From Streptomyces somaliensis DSM 40738 (GTDB lineage: Bacteria; Actinomycetota; Actinomycetes; Streptomycetales; Streptomycetaceae), in contig JAAXOU010000006.1 of NCBI GenBank assembly GCA_012396115.1, forward strand, positions 1-45,554: DNA of 45,554 bases, given 5' to 3'. The position numbers and the translations under genes were made by a program. The notes under the pieces were generated by a model. It was given only the letters and a program-made list of their open reading frames with translations. It did not search any database and was not told the DNA's origin. Shown one piece after another: positions 17,991 through 25,037 of this stretch (within the stretch, counting starts at the first letter, position 1; each line of letters opens with the position of its first letter).

Positions 17991-18404
17991 ACGGCCCGGG
18001 TCTGGGGACTGTCTTGCCCAGGTTTCCCGGAAGAGGTCAGCCGAGCCCGCCGCTGGACCCGCGACATCCTGCGCGGTTCTCCTCTGGTCGACGACGCAGA
18101 GCTGATCGTGAGCGAACTGAGCGCCAACGCCGTCCTCTACACGGCCAGCGGCACGCGGTCCGGCAGCTTCCACCTGGCGGTCGCCGTCTCCCCGCGGGTG
18201 GTGGCCCTGTCGGTGACGGACGAGGGAGGAGCCGGTACGGTCCCGAAGGCCCGGCGGCAGGGCGAGCGGGCCGAGCACGGCCGGGGCCTGAGCATGGTCA
18301 ACGCACTCGCCCACCGGGTCGTCGTCCACGACAACCACGGCGGCTACACGGTCACCGCGGAACTCCTCACCGGAGCCGGCTCCCCGGAAGACCGCCCATG
18401 CTGA
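17973..18404 (+). CDS. RsbW-like ATP-binding regulatory protein
   Basis: 143-aa HATPase_c domain protein of the anti-sigma kinase type abundant in Streptomyces. N-box: DDAELIVSELSANAVLYTA (about residues 40-58); G1-like: LSVTDEGGAGT; G2-like: EHGRGLSMVNALAHR. There is no phosphoacceptor or membrane domain. ATG at 17973 follows GAAGGA; the protein's first codons (MHEYTSTA) are formed by the operator-like repeat. It overlaps the next gene by 7 nt. Its target (sigma factor or anti-anti-sigma factor) is not evident in the element; the gene pair is a usual AICE accessory. Confidence 0.78.
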   Translation: MHEYTSTARVWGLSCPGFPEEVSRARRWTRDILRGSPLVDDAELIVSELSANAVLYTASGTRSGSFHLAVAVSPRVVALSVTDEGGAGTVPKARRQGERAEHGRGLSMVNALAHRVVVHDNHGGYTVTAELLTGAGSPEDRPC

Positions 18405-18745
18405 GATTCCTACGCCACCGCGCATCGAACGCGGACGGCCCGTTCCTCCCCTACCGGTGCACGGCCGCCGCCTATCCCCTGCACGAGGTCCGCGCCATCC
18501 CACTGGGATCACACGACGCCGCGAGCCCACGTCTGGCACTGCGCTGGTTACAGGAGCGCACACGCCACATCACGGACCAACTCGACGCCCCTCACGCCCA
18601 ACCGGGCCTGCACTGGCTGGCCGACGACACCGAGCACGAACGCGCCCTCGCCTACATGACCGCAGGCACCGGCTACCAACTCACCCTCCACGACGAGAGC
18701 GCCCGCTACGTCCTCGCGGTCCACCCGACAGGAGCGACTTTGTGA
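18398..18745 (+). CDS. Hypothetical AICE protein
   Basis: 115-aa soluble protein (MLRFLRHRASNADGPFLPYR, CTAAAYPLHEVRAIPLGSHD, ...YMTAGTGYQLTLHDESARYV). I do not recognise the family. It overlaps the ATPase gene by 7 nt, and its TGA overlaps the GTG of the next reading frame, so it is part of a translationally coupled set. Function is unknown. Confidence 0.6.
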   Translation: MLRFLRHRASNADGPFLPYRCTAAAYPLHEVRAIPLGSHDAASPRLALRWLQERTRHITDQLDAPHAQPGLHWLADDTEHERALAYMTAGTGYQLTLHDESARYVLAVHPTGATL

Positions 18746-18846
18746 GCAGCCCCGCCCGCGGCTACTGGTGCGAATGCTGGACCCAGGACCTCACCACCAC
18801 CGAGGCGCCGATACTCCGAGCGTCCCTTGATGCCTACTCGATGCCT
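18742..18846 (+). pseudogene. Apparently truncated hypothetical gene at the cargo junction
   Basis: GTG at 18742 overlaps the previous stop (TTGTGA) and opens a convincing N-terminus (SSPARGYWCECWTQDLTTTE, then LRASLDAYS). After about 33 codons the frame enters an 11-bp tandem duplication (GATGCCTACTC twice, 18829-18850) and then non-coding-like sequence. The frame stays open to 19251 but with atypical composition. It is best read as a 3'-truncated gene marking where cargo DNA joined the AICE backbone. Confidence 0.4.
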
Positions 18847-19418
18847 ACTCGGCACCCAGCCGAGCCGATGGGATGCCATCGCCCTCTGCACATCGCGAGA
18901 ACGTTGAACTACCGAGCTGTGCAAGTAACTTCAGACCACCTCACATCGGCTGAGTTACAACCTTCTCTACGGGTTCAAGGCGGCTCGCTCCGCTCCCCGC
19001 GCGCGGCCCGGTCCCCGGCCGGGCCTGCGCTCCTGTCTTCGCCCCGCTCCAGCCCGGCCGGCGCCCATGCCGCGCTCTACAGCGATCAGTCGCTTGATGT
19101 CACAGAGGGGGTGCGTCGTGGCTGGGGCGGTCGGCTCCGCGGCTTTAGGCAGCCACTTTGGCGCGAGCCTCGAAGATCATGGCCCCAACGTCGTGCTTTA
19201 CCGGGCAGGTCCACTACCTGCCCGACGCGCCGGAAGCTTACGGGGCCATGATCACTCACGCCAAAGCAGCTCCCGCCCAAAGCCGCTCCACCGACCTCGG
19301 TGCCAGAGGTGCAGGTATCGGCTGACGGGGGTTTGCGGGTTTGGGCGGTGGGCGGGGGTGTCTGCGTGCCAGCATGGTCGGTCCGAAGGCTGGTCTCTGA
19401 GTGGTTGTCCGGGGGTGG
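18847..19418. other. Non-coding stretch between AICE backbone and cargo
   Basis: About 570 bp with no credible gene. It is less GC-rich at 18880-18970 and contains a nested inverted repeat at 19175-19253. The last 100 bp should hold the promoter of the cargo operon. Confidence 0.5.
19175..19253. repeat. Nested perfect inverted repeats
   Basis: The outer arms GATCATGGCCCC (19175-19186) and GGGGCCATGATC (19242-19253) enclose an inner 9-bp hairpin CGGGCAGGT, CCACT, ACCTGCCCG (19202-19224). The layout suits a single-strand origin, a cis-acting transfer site, a structured RNA or a terminator; sequence alone does not decide. Confidence 0.6.
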
Positions 19419-19787
19419 ATGGTGCCGGTTGCTTTGCGGTGGTTGGTGGCGGTGGTGGGTTCGGCTCTGGCGTTCGCTGTGGTGGCGGTGCCGTGGGCGG
19501 TGCTGTCGAAGGGGGGCAGGGACCCGTGGGAAGTGATCGCTCCGGTGGCCAGCGTGGTGGCGGCGGGGGTCCTGGCCGCCCTGGTCTGGTGGGCGTCGCA
19601 GGCCGGTGGGGCCGGGGCGCGTCGGGTGCGGCAGTCGGCACGCGGCGGGGGCAACATCTGGCAGACGGGGGGCAGCCGGGGCGCGGGGGCGGGATCACCG
19701 GGTGCTGTGGTGCGTGAGGACGTGCGGCAAAAGGCACGCTCCGACGGTACGGGAGACATCGATCAGGTCGGCGGGAACCGGGCCTGA
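19419..19787 (+). CDS. Small two-TM membrane protein with C-terminal repeated signalling-like motif
   Basis: 122-aa protein, candidate effector of the adjacent NLR. Two TM helices: VALRWLVAVVGSALAFAVVA (about residues 4-24) and VIAPVASVVAAGVLAALVWW (about 40-60). The soluble tail carries three alignable segments: GNIWQTGGSRG, EDVRQKARSDG and GDIDQVGGNRA, consensus [N/D][I/V]xQx[G/A]. The NLR starting 17 nt downstream has RDVTQVAGDMH near its N-terminus, a fourth match. Paired short motifs between a membrane effector and an NLR are known for bacterial amyloid-signalling (BASS/RHIM-like) systems. ATG at 19419 follows GGGGGTGG; a GTG at 19401 is an alternative. Role inferred, family not recognised. 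Confidence 0.65.
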   Translation: MVPVALRWLVAVVGSALAFAVVAVPWAVLSKGGRDPWEVIAPVASVVAAGVLAALVWWASQAGGAGARRVRQSARGGGNIWQTGGSRGAGAGSPGAVVREDVRQKARSDGTGDIDQVGGNRA

Positions 19788-19804
19788 GGCAAGGGAGACA
19801 GCAG

Positions 19805-22570
19805 ATGGTGGGGGGTCCGGGGCAGTGGCGTGCGCGTCAGGCGGCGCGGGCACACCGGGATGTGACGCAGGTGGCGGGGGATATGCATGTACATCCCGCG
19901 CCGGTGCAGGGGCCGTCGGTTCAGTGGCCGGTGTGGGTGGGGGATGTTCCGCGCCCGGCCGCGGCTTTCCAGCCGCGCATGCAGGTGCGCAAGAAGGTGG
20001 AGGCGGCGCGCGGCAAGGGCAGTGACGCAGTGCTGTCCGGTCCCGGCGGGGTGGGCAAGAGCCAGCTTGCGGCGGTGCTGGCGCGGGAGCTGCGCGATCA
20101 GGAGCGTTCCGGCGAGGCCGGACTGGATGTGCTGGTGTGGGTGCGTGCCACCAATACCGGTCAGGTCGTCAGCGCGTACGCGGAAGCGGCCGACAAGTTG
20201 CAGCTTCCTGGAGCTTCCCCGGACGATGAGGAGGCTGCGGCGCGGTTGTTTGTGCGGTGGTTGGCGGTGACCGGGCGGCGGTGGTTGGTGGTGCTGGACG
20301 ACATCACCGACCTGGCCGCCCTCCGGGAGTGGTGGCCCGACAGCGGCAGCCGCCGCGGCTGGGTGCTGGCCACCACGCGGCGTGAGGACGCCCAGCTCAG
20401 CGGCCAGGGCCGCGCCCTGATCCGGATCGGCCTCTACACGGATTTTGAGGCCCGCGCCTACCTTCAGCGCCGGCTCACCGACGCCGGCCACCCCCACCTG
20501 CACGACCCCGACCAGGCCGGCGAGATAACGGCCGAACTCGGTTATCTTCCCCTCGCGCTCGGTCATGCCGCCGCGTATCTGATCAACAAGCGGACCACGA
20601 TGGCCGCCTACCTGGACCTGCTACGCGACACTGGCAGCCGGCTGGGGAACCTGCTGCCGACGAGCGCGGACACCGAAGGCTATGGCCGGCCTGTCACCGC
20701 CTCGCTGCTGCTCTCCCTCGACGCGGTCGAGGAAGCCGACACCAGCCAACTGGCCCGACCCCTGCTGCACCTCGCCGCCCTCATGGACCCCCTCGGCCAC
20801 CCCGCTACCGCATGGGCCACCCCCGAAGCCCTCGACCACCTGCGCACCGCACGCCCCCCACAACGCCGCTACCTGCGTAAACACCATGCGCCTGTCACCG
20901 AGGCGGAGGTTCACAGTGCGCTCGAACACTTGCGCACCTACGTCCTGATCACCCAGGACACCGATACCGCCCCTTTGCGCATGCACGCCCTGACCGCCCG
21001 CGCCGTCCGAGAGACCATCCCCCCCAACACACTGCCCGCCACCGCCCGCACCGCCGCCAACGCCCTCACCAGCCTGTGGCCCCGCCACGACCATGAGGAA
21101 CGAGAACTGGCCGCCCTTCTGCGCGCCAACGTGGTCCACCTCGACCAGGTCACCCGCCCGGCCCTGTGGCAGCCCACCACCCACCCATGCGTTTACCAGG
21201 CGAGCAGCAGCTTCACCGAAGCGGGCCTCTACCACCAGGCAATCCAGTACAACGAAACCTTCCTCCACCTCAGCAGCAAAATCCACGGCCCCGACCACCC
21301 CGACACCCTTGCCGCCCGCAACAACCTCGCCCTCTCCTACGGTGCTGCCGGGCGGATCCAAGACGCCCTCGACCTCAACGAGCGAGCCCTGGCCGACTGC
21401 GAGCGGATTTTGGGTACCGACCACCCCGACACCCTCAGCGCCCGCAACAACCTCGCCAACTCCTACAGCGCTGCCGGACGGGTCCAAGACGCCCTCAACC
21501 TGCGCGAGCGAGTCCTGGCCGACTACGAGCGGATTTTGGGTACCGACCACCCCGACACCCTCAGCGCCCGCAACAACCTCGCCAACTCCTACAGCGCTGC
21601 CGGACGGGACCAAGACGCCCTCAACCTGCGCGAGCGAGTCCTGGCCGACTACGAGCGGATTTTGGGTACCGACCACCCCGACACCCTTGCCGCCCGCAAC
21701 AACCTCGCCCTCTCCTACAGCGATGCCGGACGGGTCCAAGACGCCCTCGACCTGCGCGAGCGAGTCCTAGCCGACCGGGAGCGGATTCTGGGTGCCGACC
21801 ACCCCGACACCCTTGCCGCCCGCAACAACCTCGCCCTCTCCTACAGCGCTGCCGGACGGGTCCAAGACGCCCTCGACCTGCGCGAGCGAGTCCTAGCCGA
21901 CTACGAGCGGATTTTGGGTACCGACCACCCCAATACCCTCAGCACCCGCAACAACCTCGCCAACTCCTACAGCGCTGCCGGACGGGACCAAGACGCCCTC
22001 GACCTGCGCGAGCGAGTCCTAGCCGACTACGAGCGGATTCTGGGTGCCGACCACCCCGACACCCTTGCCGCCCGCAACAACCTCGCCCTCTCCTACAGCG
22101 ATGCCGGACGGGACCAAGACGCCCTCAACCTCAACGAGCGGGTCCTGGCCGACTGCGAGCGGATTCTGGGTGCCGACCACCCCAATACCCTTGCCGCCCG
22201 CAACAACCTCGCCAACTCCTACAGCGATGCCGGACGGGACCAAGACGCCCTCAACCTGCGCGAGCGAGTCCTAGCCGACCGGGAGCGGATTTTGGGTGCC
22301 GACCACCCCAATACCCTCAGCACCCGCAACAACCTCGCCAACTCCTACAGCGATGCCGGACGGGACCAAGACGCCCTCAACCTGCGCGAGCGAGTCCTAG
22401 CCGACTACGAGCAGATTCTGGGTACCGACCACCCCGACACCCTCAAAGCCCGCAACAACCTCACCCGTGCCCGTGAGGCTGCGGCAGCTGTACAACAACC
22501 GGATACAGCAACCTCAGCAACCATCCCTGACCATCAACCCCCCTCAGAAACTCCTGAGCAACCGGTATGA
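19805..22570 (+). CDS. NLR-like STAND P-loop NTPase with TPR array
   Basis: 921-aa STAND ATPase of bacterial NLR type. The N-terminal tail (residues 1-50) contains RDVTQVAGDMHVH, matching motifs in the neighbouring membrane protein. The NB-ARC-like domain holds Walker A GPGGVGKS (79-86), Walker B LVVLDD (161-166), GWVLATTRRED (about 185-195), the GxP-type ELGYLPLALGHAA (about 244-256) and MHD-like RMHAL (392-396). The C-terminus has nine full 42-residue kinesin-light-chain-type TPRs plus a partial one (about 495-885), then a Gln/Pro tail. Such proteins oligomerise on ligand sensing by the repeats; anti-phage defence is the likely role. The ATG follows AAGGGAG; it forms an operon with the two-TM gene. 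Confidence 0.88.
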   Translation: MVGGPGQWRARQAARAHRDVTQVAGDMHVHPAPVQGPSVQWPVWVGDVPRPAAAFQPRMQVRKKVEAARGKGSDAVLSGPGGVGKSQLAAVLARELRDQERSGEAGLDVLVWVRATNTGQVVSAYAEAADKLQLPGASPDDEEAAARLFVRWLAVTGRRWLVVLDDITDLAALREWWPDSGSRRGWVLATTRREDAQLSGQGRALIRIGLYTDFEARAYLQRRLTDAGHPHLHDPDQAGEITAELGYLPLALGHAAAYLINKRTTMAAYLDLLRDTGSRLGNLLPTSADTEGYGRPVTASLLLSLDAVEEADTSQLARPLLHLAALMDPLGHPATAWATPEALDHLRTARPPQRRYLRKHHAPVTEAEVHSALEHLRTYVLITQDTDTAPLRMHALTARAVRETIPPNTLPATARTAANALTSLWPRHDHEERELAALLRANVVHLDQVTRPALWQPTTHPCVYQASSSFTEAGLYHQAIQYNETFLHLSSKIHGPDHPDTLAARNNLALSYGAAGRIQDALDLNERALADCERILGTDHPDTLSARNNLANSYSAAGRVQDALNLRERVLADYERILGTDHPDTLSARNNLANSYSAAGRDQDALNLRERVLADYERILGTDHPDTLAARNNLALSYSDAGRVQDALDLRERVLADRERILGADHPDTLAARNNLALSYSAAGRVQDALDLRERVLADYERILGTDHPNTLSTRNNLANSYSAAGRDQDALDLRERVLADYERILGADHPDTLAARNNLALSYSDAGRDQDALNLNERVLADCERILGADHPNTLAARNNLANSYSDAGRDQDALNLRERVLADRERILGADHPNTLSTRNNLANSYSDAGRDQDALNLRERVLADYEQILGTDHPDTLKARNNLTRAREAAAAVQQPDTATSATIPDHQPPSETPEQPV
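21287..22460 (+). repeat. Nine near-identical 126-bp tandem repeats encoding TPRs
   Basis: Units begin at 21287 and every 126 bp to 22420, followed by a partial tenth. Each encodes G[T/A/P]DHP[D/N]TL..RNNLA.SY..AG... with variation confined to a few positions. High DNA-level identity implies recent duplication or gene conversion. Confidence 0.95.
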
Positions 22571-22608
22571 CCATCTCCGACCGATCTCTGTAGAGCTACG
22601 GATCAAAA

Positions 22609-22642
22609 GGTGCGGCCGTGGTGTGGGCACCATGGCCGCACC
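22609..22642 (+). terminator. Terminator of the NLR operon
   Basis: 15-bp stem with one mismatch (GGTGCGGCCGTGGTG, loop TGGG, CACCATGGCCGCACC), 38 nt after the NLR stop. Confidence 0.85.
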
Positions 22643-22648
22643 AGAAGT

Positions 22649-22690
22649 GCACCAGATGGAGCGGAGAACAGCGGTCAACAGCGGTTCCCC
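22649..22690. repeat. Candidate arm-type and 10-bp tandem repeats (right)
   Basis: GCACCAGATG at 22649-22658 repeats the word found twice beside attL. It is followed by three GCGG-headed 10-bp units, GCGGAGAACA, GCGGTCAACA and GCGGTTCCCC (22661-22690). These are possible Int/Xis binding sites about 80-115 bp from the core. Confidence 0.35.
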
Positions 22691-22765
22691 GTAGGAGCAC
22701 TACGCTCCGTCCAGGAGAGCTGTTTCAGCAGGTCACAGCCTCGAAGTGGCCGTAGGCACCAGTGA

Positions 22766-22809
22766 TTCCCAAGCTCAGAGCGCGGGTTCGATTCCCGTCA
22801 CCCGCTCCA
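22766..22809 (+). repeat. attR: second copy of the tRNA-Gly 3' end
   Basis: 44 bp identical to 10338-10381 (TTCCCAAGCTCAGAGC ... CACCCGCTCCA). It lacks the 5' half of the tRNA and so is not a functional gene. It marks the right boundary of the 12.4-kb AICE. Confidence 0.95.
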
Positions 22810-22814
22810 TAGCG

Positions 22815-22841
22815 AAGGCCCAGGTCGTGGACCCGGGCCTT
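22815..22841 (+). terminator. Original tRNA-Gly terminator beyond attR
   Basis: AAGGCCCAGGTC, GTG, GACCCGGGCCTT followed by TGTGCTT; one internal mismatch. It is homologous to the hairpin after the intact tRNA. Confidence 0.7.
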
Positions 22842-23130
22842 TGTGCTTGCCTAGACCTTCCAGGGGCCTCGCGTGCCCCGTCCCACGGGAACGCCCGCCC
22901 CGGAGGGTACGCGCGCCGCACTGCGCCCGCGCCGACAAGTGCGGCTCCGCCCTCGTCGGCGATGGTCACGAGATCAAGGGGACCACGCGGATGGTCGCTA
23001 CATCCGTTTCGTTGCCGGGGAGGCAGTGTGGGGGGCCTTCCGGTGACACCCGACGTGCCGGGTCACGTGATCGCACTCACCTCCTGACGGTGTGGGTGGA
23101 ACCGATGCGGGTCTGCGGACACGTGTGGTT

Positions 23131-23772
23131 GTGGAGTCCCCCTTGAATGAACGGATCCGGTCCGGAGATCGGGCGGCGTTCGGCGAGATCTTTGACGAGC
23201 ACGCACGGGTCGTCTACGCCCATGCCGTCCGGACGACAGGCGACTGGGCCATCGCCGAGGACGTCATGTCCCTCACCTTCCTTGAGGCGTGGCGGTTACG
23301 CGACAAGCTGGCGGAGGAAGTCAGCAGCGTCCGCGGCTGGTTGCTGGGCATCGCGACCAACGTGATGCGCAACACGGCCCGGACAGCCCGCAGGCACCGG
23401 GAGGCGATGTCCCGGTTGCCTCTCCCGGAGCCACTGCCCGACTTCTCCGACGAGGTCGTCGGGCAGATGGCCGACGGTCAGCGGCTGGCCGCCGTCACCC
23501 GGGCGCTGCGGCGCCTGAAACGGACGGAGCGCGAGGTGTTCACCCTGGTCGTCTGGTCCGACCTCGGGTACGCGGCCGCCGCCGAAGCACTGGGAGTTCC
23601 GGTCGGCACCGTACGGTCCCGGCTCTCAAGGGCCAGAGGAAAGCTGCGCAGACTCGTCGAGGAAGAACTGGCGGCCGATGCGCGAAGTACGGAACCACAG
23701 CGCCGCAGCGGACACACCCCCCATAGCGGGGTGGCCACAACCCGCACTTCCCACAGGAGGGGGACACGATGA
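23131..23772 (+). CDS. ECF-type RNA polymerase sigma factor
   Basis: 213-aa sigma-70-family protein with region 2 (AAFGEIFDEHARVVYAHAVR, then AIAEDVMSLTFLEAWR, and SVRGWLLGIATNVMRNTAR) and region 4 (REVFTLVVWSDLGYAAAAEA, then VPVGTVRSRLSRARGKLR). There is no anti-sigma zinc motif nearby. The start is uncertain: GTG at 23131 fits related N-termini (VESPLNERIRSGD), TTG at 23143 has GGAG ahead, and GTG at 23092 is the longest. Its TGA overlaps the next gene as ATGA, giving a coupled sigma/membrane-partner pair. It lies in the decayed island between attR and the degenerate att copy. Confidence 0.85.
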   Translation: MESPLNERIRSGDRAAFGEIFDEHARVVYAHAVRTTGDWAIAEDVMSLTFLEAWRLRDKLAEEVSSVRGWLLGIATNVMRNTARTARRHREAMSRLPLPEPLPDFSDEVVGQMADGQRLAAVTRALRRLKRTEREVFTLVVWSDLGYAAAAEALGVPVGTVRSRLSRARGKLRRLVEEELAADARSTEPQRRSGHTPHSGVATTRTSHRRGTR

Positions 23773-24770
23773 ACGCGGAGCAGCGGGAGCGGTTCGAGCG
23801 TGAGCAGGCACAGGGGGCTTTTCCGGCGCCGTCCTACCCGGAACTCCCCACCGGACGCATGGAGGCCCGCCGTCGGCACCTACTGGGCGAGGTCGACCGC
23901 CAGGCCGGGGCGCGGTCTCACCGTCCCGCCCCGCGGCTGCGTCGGCGGATGGTCCTGGTGCTGGGAACCGCCCTGGCCACCGGCGCCGCCGTCGTCGTTC
24001 TCGGCATGGGCTCCGGCGCTTCCGGTGGACCCGGACAGGTGCCCCCGGCCACCGCGGCATCGGTCCGACTCCTCGAGAGGGCAGCCCTGGCTGCCGACGC
24101 CACGCCCGAGAAGAAGGCACGCGCCGGGCAGTACGTGTACGTCAAGACGGTCGGCCACACATCGGCGCTGTCCGAGAACCGGAACGGGCGGACGGCTCTC
24201 CTGCGCGAGAGCGAGAACATCGAGCAGTGGACGTCGGTGGACGGCAGCGAGAGCACCCTGCAACGCGAGGAAGGGAAGGACAGTGTGCTCCCGGGTTCCG
24301 AGGACGGGGGCAACCTCAACTCGCCGACGTACAACTTCCTGTCCACCCTGCCCACCGATCCCGAAGCCCTGCTGAAGGTGATCCGCGACGATGCCGAAAA
24401 GAACCACGGCGCCGGTTCGGACTCCACGACGGGACCGGACCAGCAGTCCTTCGTCGCCATCGGCGATCTGCTGCGCAGCGGTGCCGCCGGCCCGGAGCTC
24501 ACGGCCGCCCTGTACCGGGCCGCCGCTCTCATCCCCGGAGTCGACGTCGTGCCCGACGCCGTAGACGCCGCAGGACGGCGCGGCGTCGCCGTCGTCCGCG
24601 TGCACGCCGGCGAGCGCAAGGAATGGATCCTCGACAAGAGCACGGCCCGCCTCTTGGGCGAACGGACCGTACTGCTGGAAGACAGCGCCTGGGGCGAGAA
24701 GGGCACGGTCGTGTCCTCTGTGGCACTCGTGGCCAGCGGCATCGTCGACGACGCTGGCCAGACCCCGTGA
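23769..24770 (+). CDS. CU044_5270-type single-pass membrane protein, sigma partner
   Basis: 333-aa protein: cytoplasmic N-terminus (about residues 1-60), one TM helix (MVLVLGTALATGAAVVVLGM), and a large extracytoplasmic domain (AAALAAD..AGQYVYVKTVGH, PTDPEALLKVIRDDAEKN, GRRGVAVVRVHAGERKEWIL). Layout and position right behind an ECF sigma gene match the CU044_5270 family, whose members probably act as anti-sigma or envelope-sensing partners. No zinc-binding HxxxCxxC anti-sigma motif is visible. The ATG overlaps the sigma stop and follows CACAGGAGGGGG. Confidence 0.78.
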   Translation: MNAEQRERFEREQAQGAFPAPSYPELPTGRMEARRRHLLGEVDRQAGARSHRPAPRLRRRMVLVLGTALATGAAVVVLGMGSGASGGPGQVPPATAASVRLLERAALAADATPEKKARAGQYVYVKTVGHTSALSENRNGRTALLRESENIEQWTSVDGSESTLQREEGKDSVLPGSEDGGNLNSPTYNFLSTLPTDPEALLKVIRDDAEKNHGAGSDSTTGPDQQSFVAIGDLLRSGAAGPELTAALYRAAALIPGVDVVPDAVDAAGRRGVAVVRVHAGERKEWILDKSTARLLGERTVLLEDSAWGEKGTVVSSVALVASGIVDDAGQTP

Positions 24771-24841
24771 GGAACCTCGGGAAGTACGGCTACGTACACC
24801 GGGGCCGACGGCCACACGGGGTCGAACACCGGGACGGATCC

Positions 24842-24995
24842 GGTGCCCTGAGTCGTTGGTTCGTGTGGGGTAGGCGGCGAGGGTTTCGAGGATCCCGTCT
24901 GCGATCCTGACCTACACGTACGGTTTGGGGTTTTGTTCCGCTCGTTGATCCAGCTGCGGATGTCCCGTTCGAGTGCGACGACGCTGCGGTGGGCC
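24842..24995 (-). pseudogene. Relic of an IS630-family transposase C-terminus
   Basis: On the minus strand AHRSVVALERDIRSWINERN followed by KTP reads as the end of an IS630-type transposase. After a frame change the sequence continues KPYV*VRIADGILETLAAYP and TRTNDSGH, with a stop where Trp is expected. About 50 codons survive with one frameshift and one nonsense change; no ends or terminal repeats are seen. It shows past mobile-element traffic in this stretch. Confidence 0.7.
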
Positions 24996-25037
24996 GAGCG
25001 GGAGCCTGGGCGGCAGTCGCCGGCCGGGGAGTCCGGC

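Larger units (their letters stand above)
22571..23130. other. Element end and leader of the sigma-factor gene
   Basis: No gene is seen. The stretch holds the NLR terminator, the candidate arm-type repeats, attR, a tRNA-type terminator hairpin and about 290 bp of chromosomal or older-island DNA ahead of the sigma factor. Confidence 0.6.

Noticed and set aside
21287-22460. Regular repeats considered as a CRISPR array
   Set aside because: Units are contiguous 126-bp coding repeats without variable spacers and no cas genes are present.
21166-22476. Second long frame across the TPR repeats (RPQQPRQLLQRCRTGPRRP repeats)
   Set aside because: It is periodic only because the DNA repeats are 126 bp, a multiple of three; the in-phase TPR frame is the coding one.
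22766-22809. A second tRNA-Gly gene
   Set aside because: Only the 3' 44 nt are present; the acceptor 5' strand and D-arm are missing, so it is an att site.
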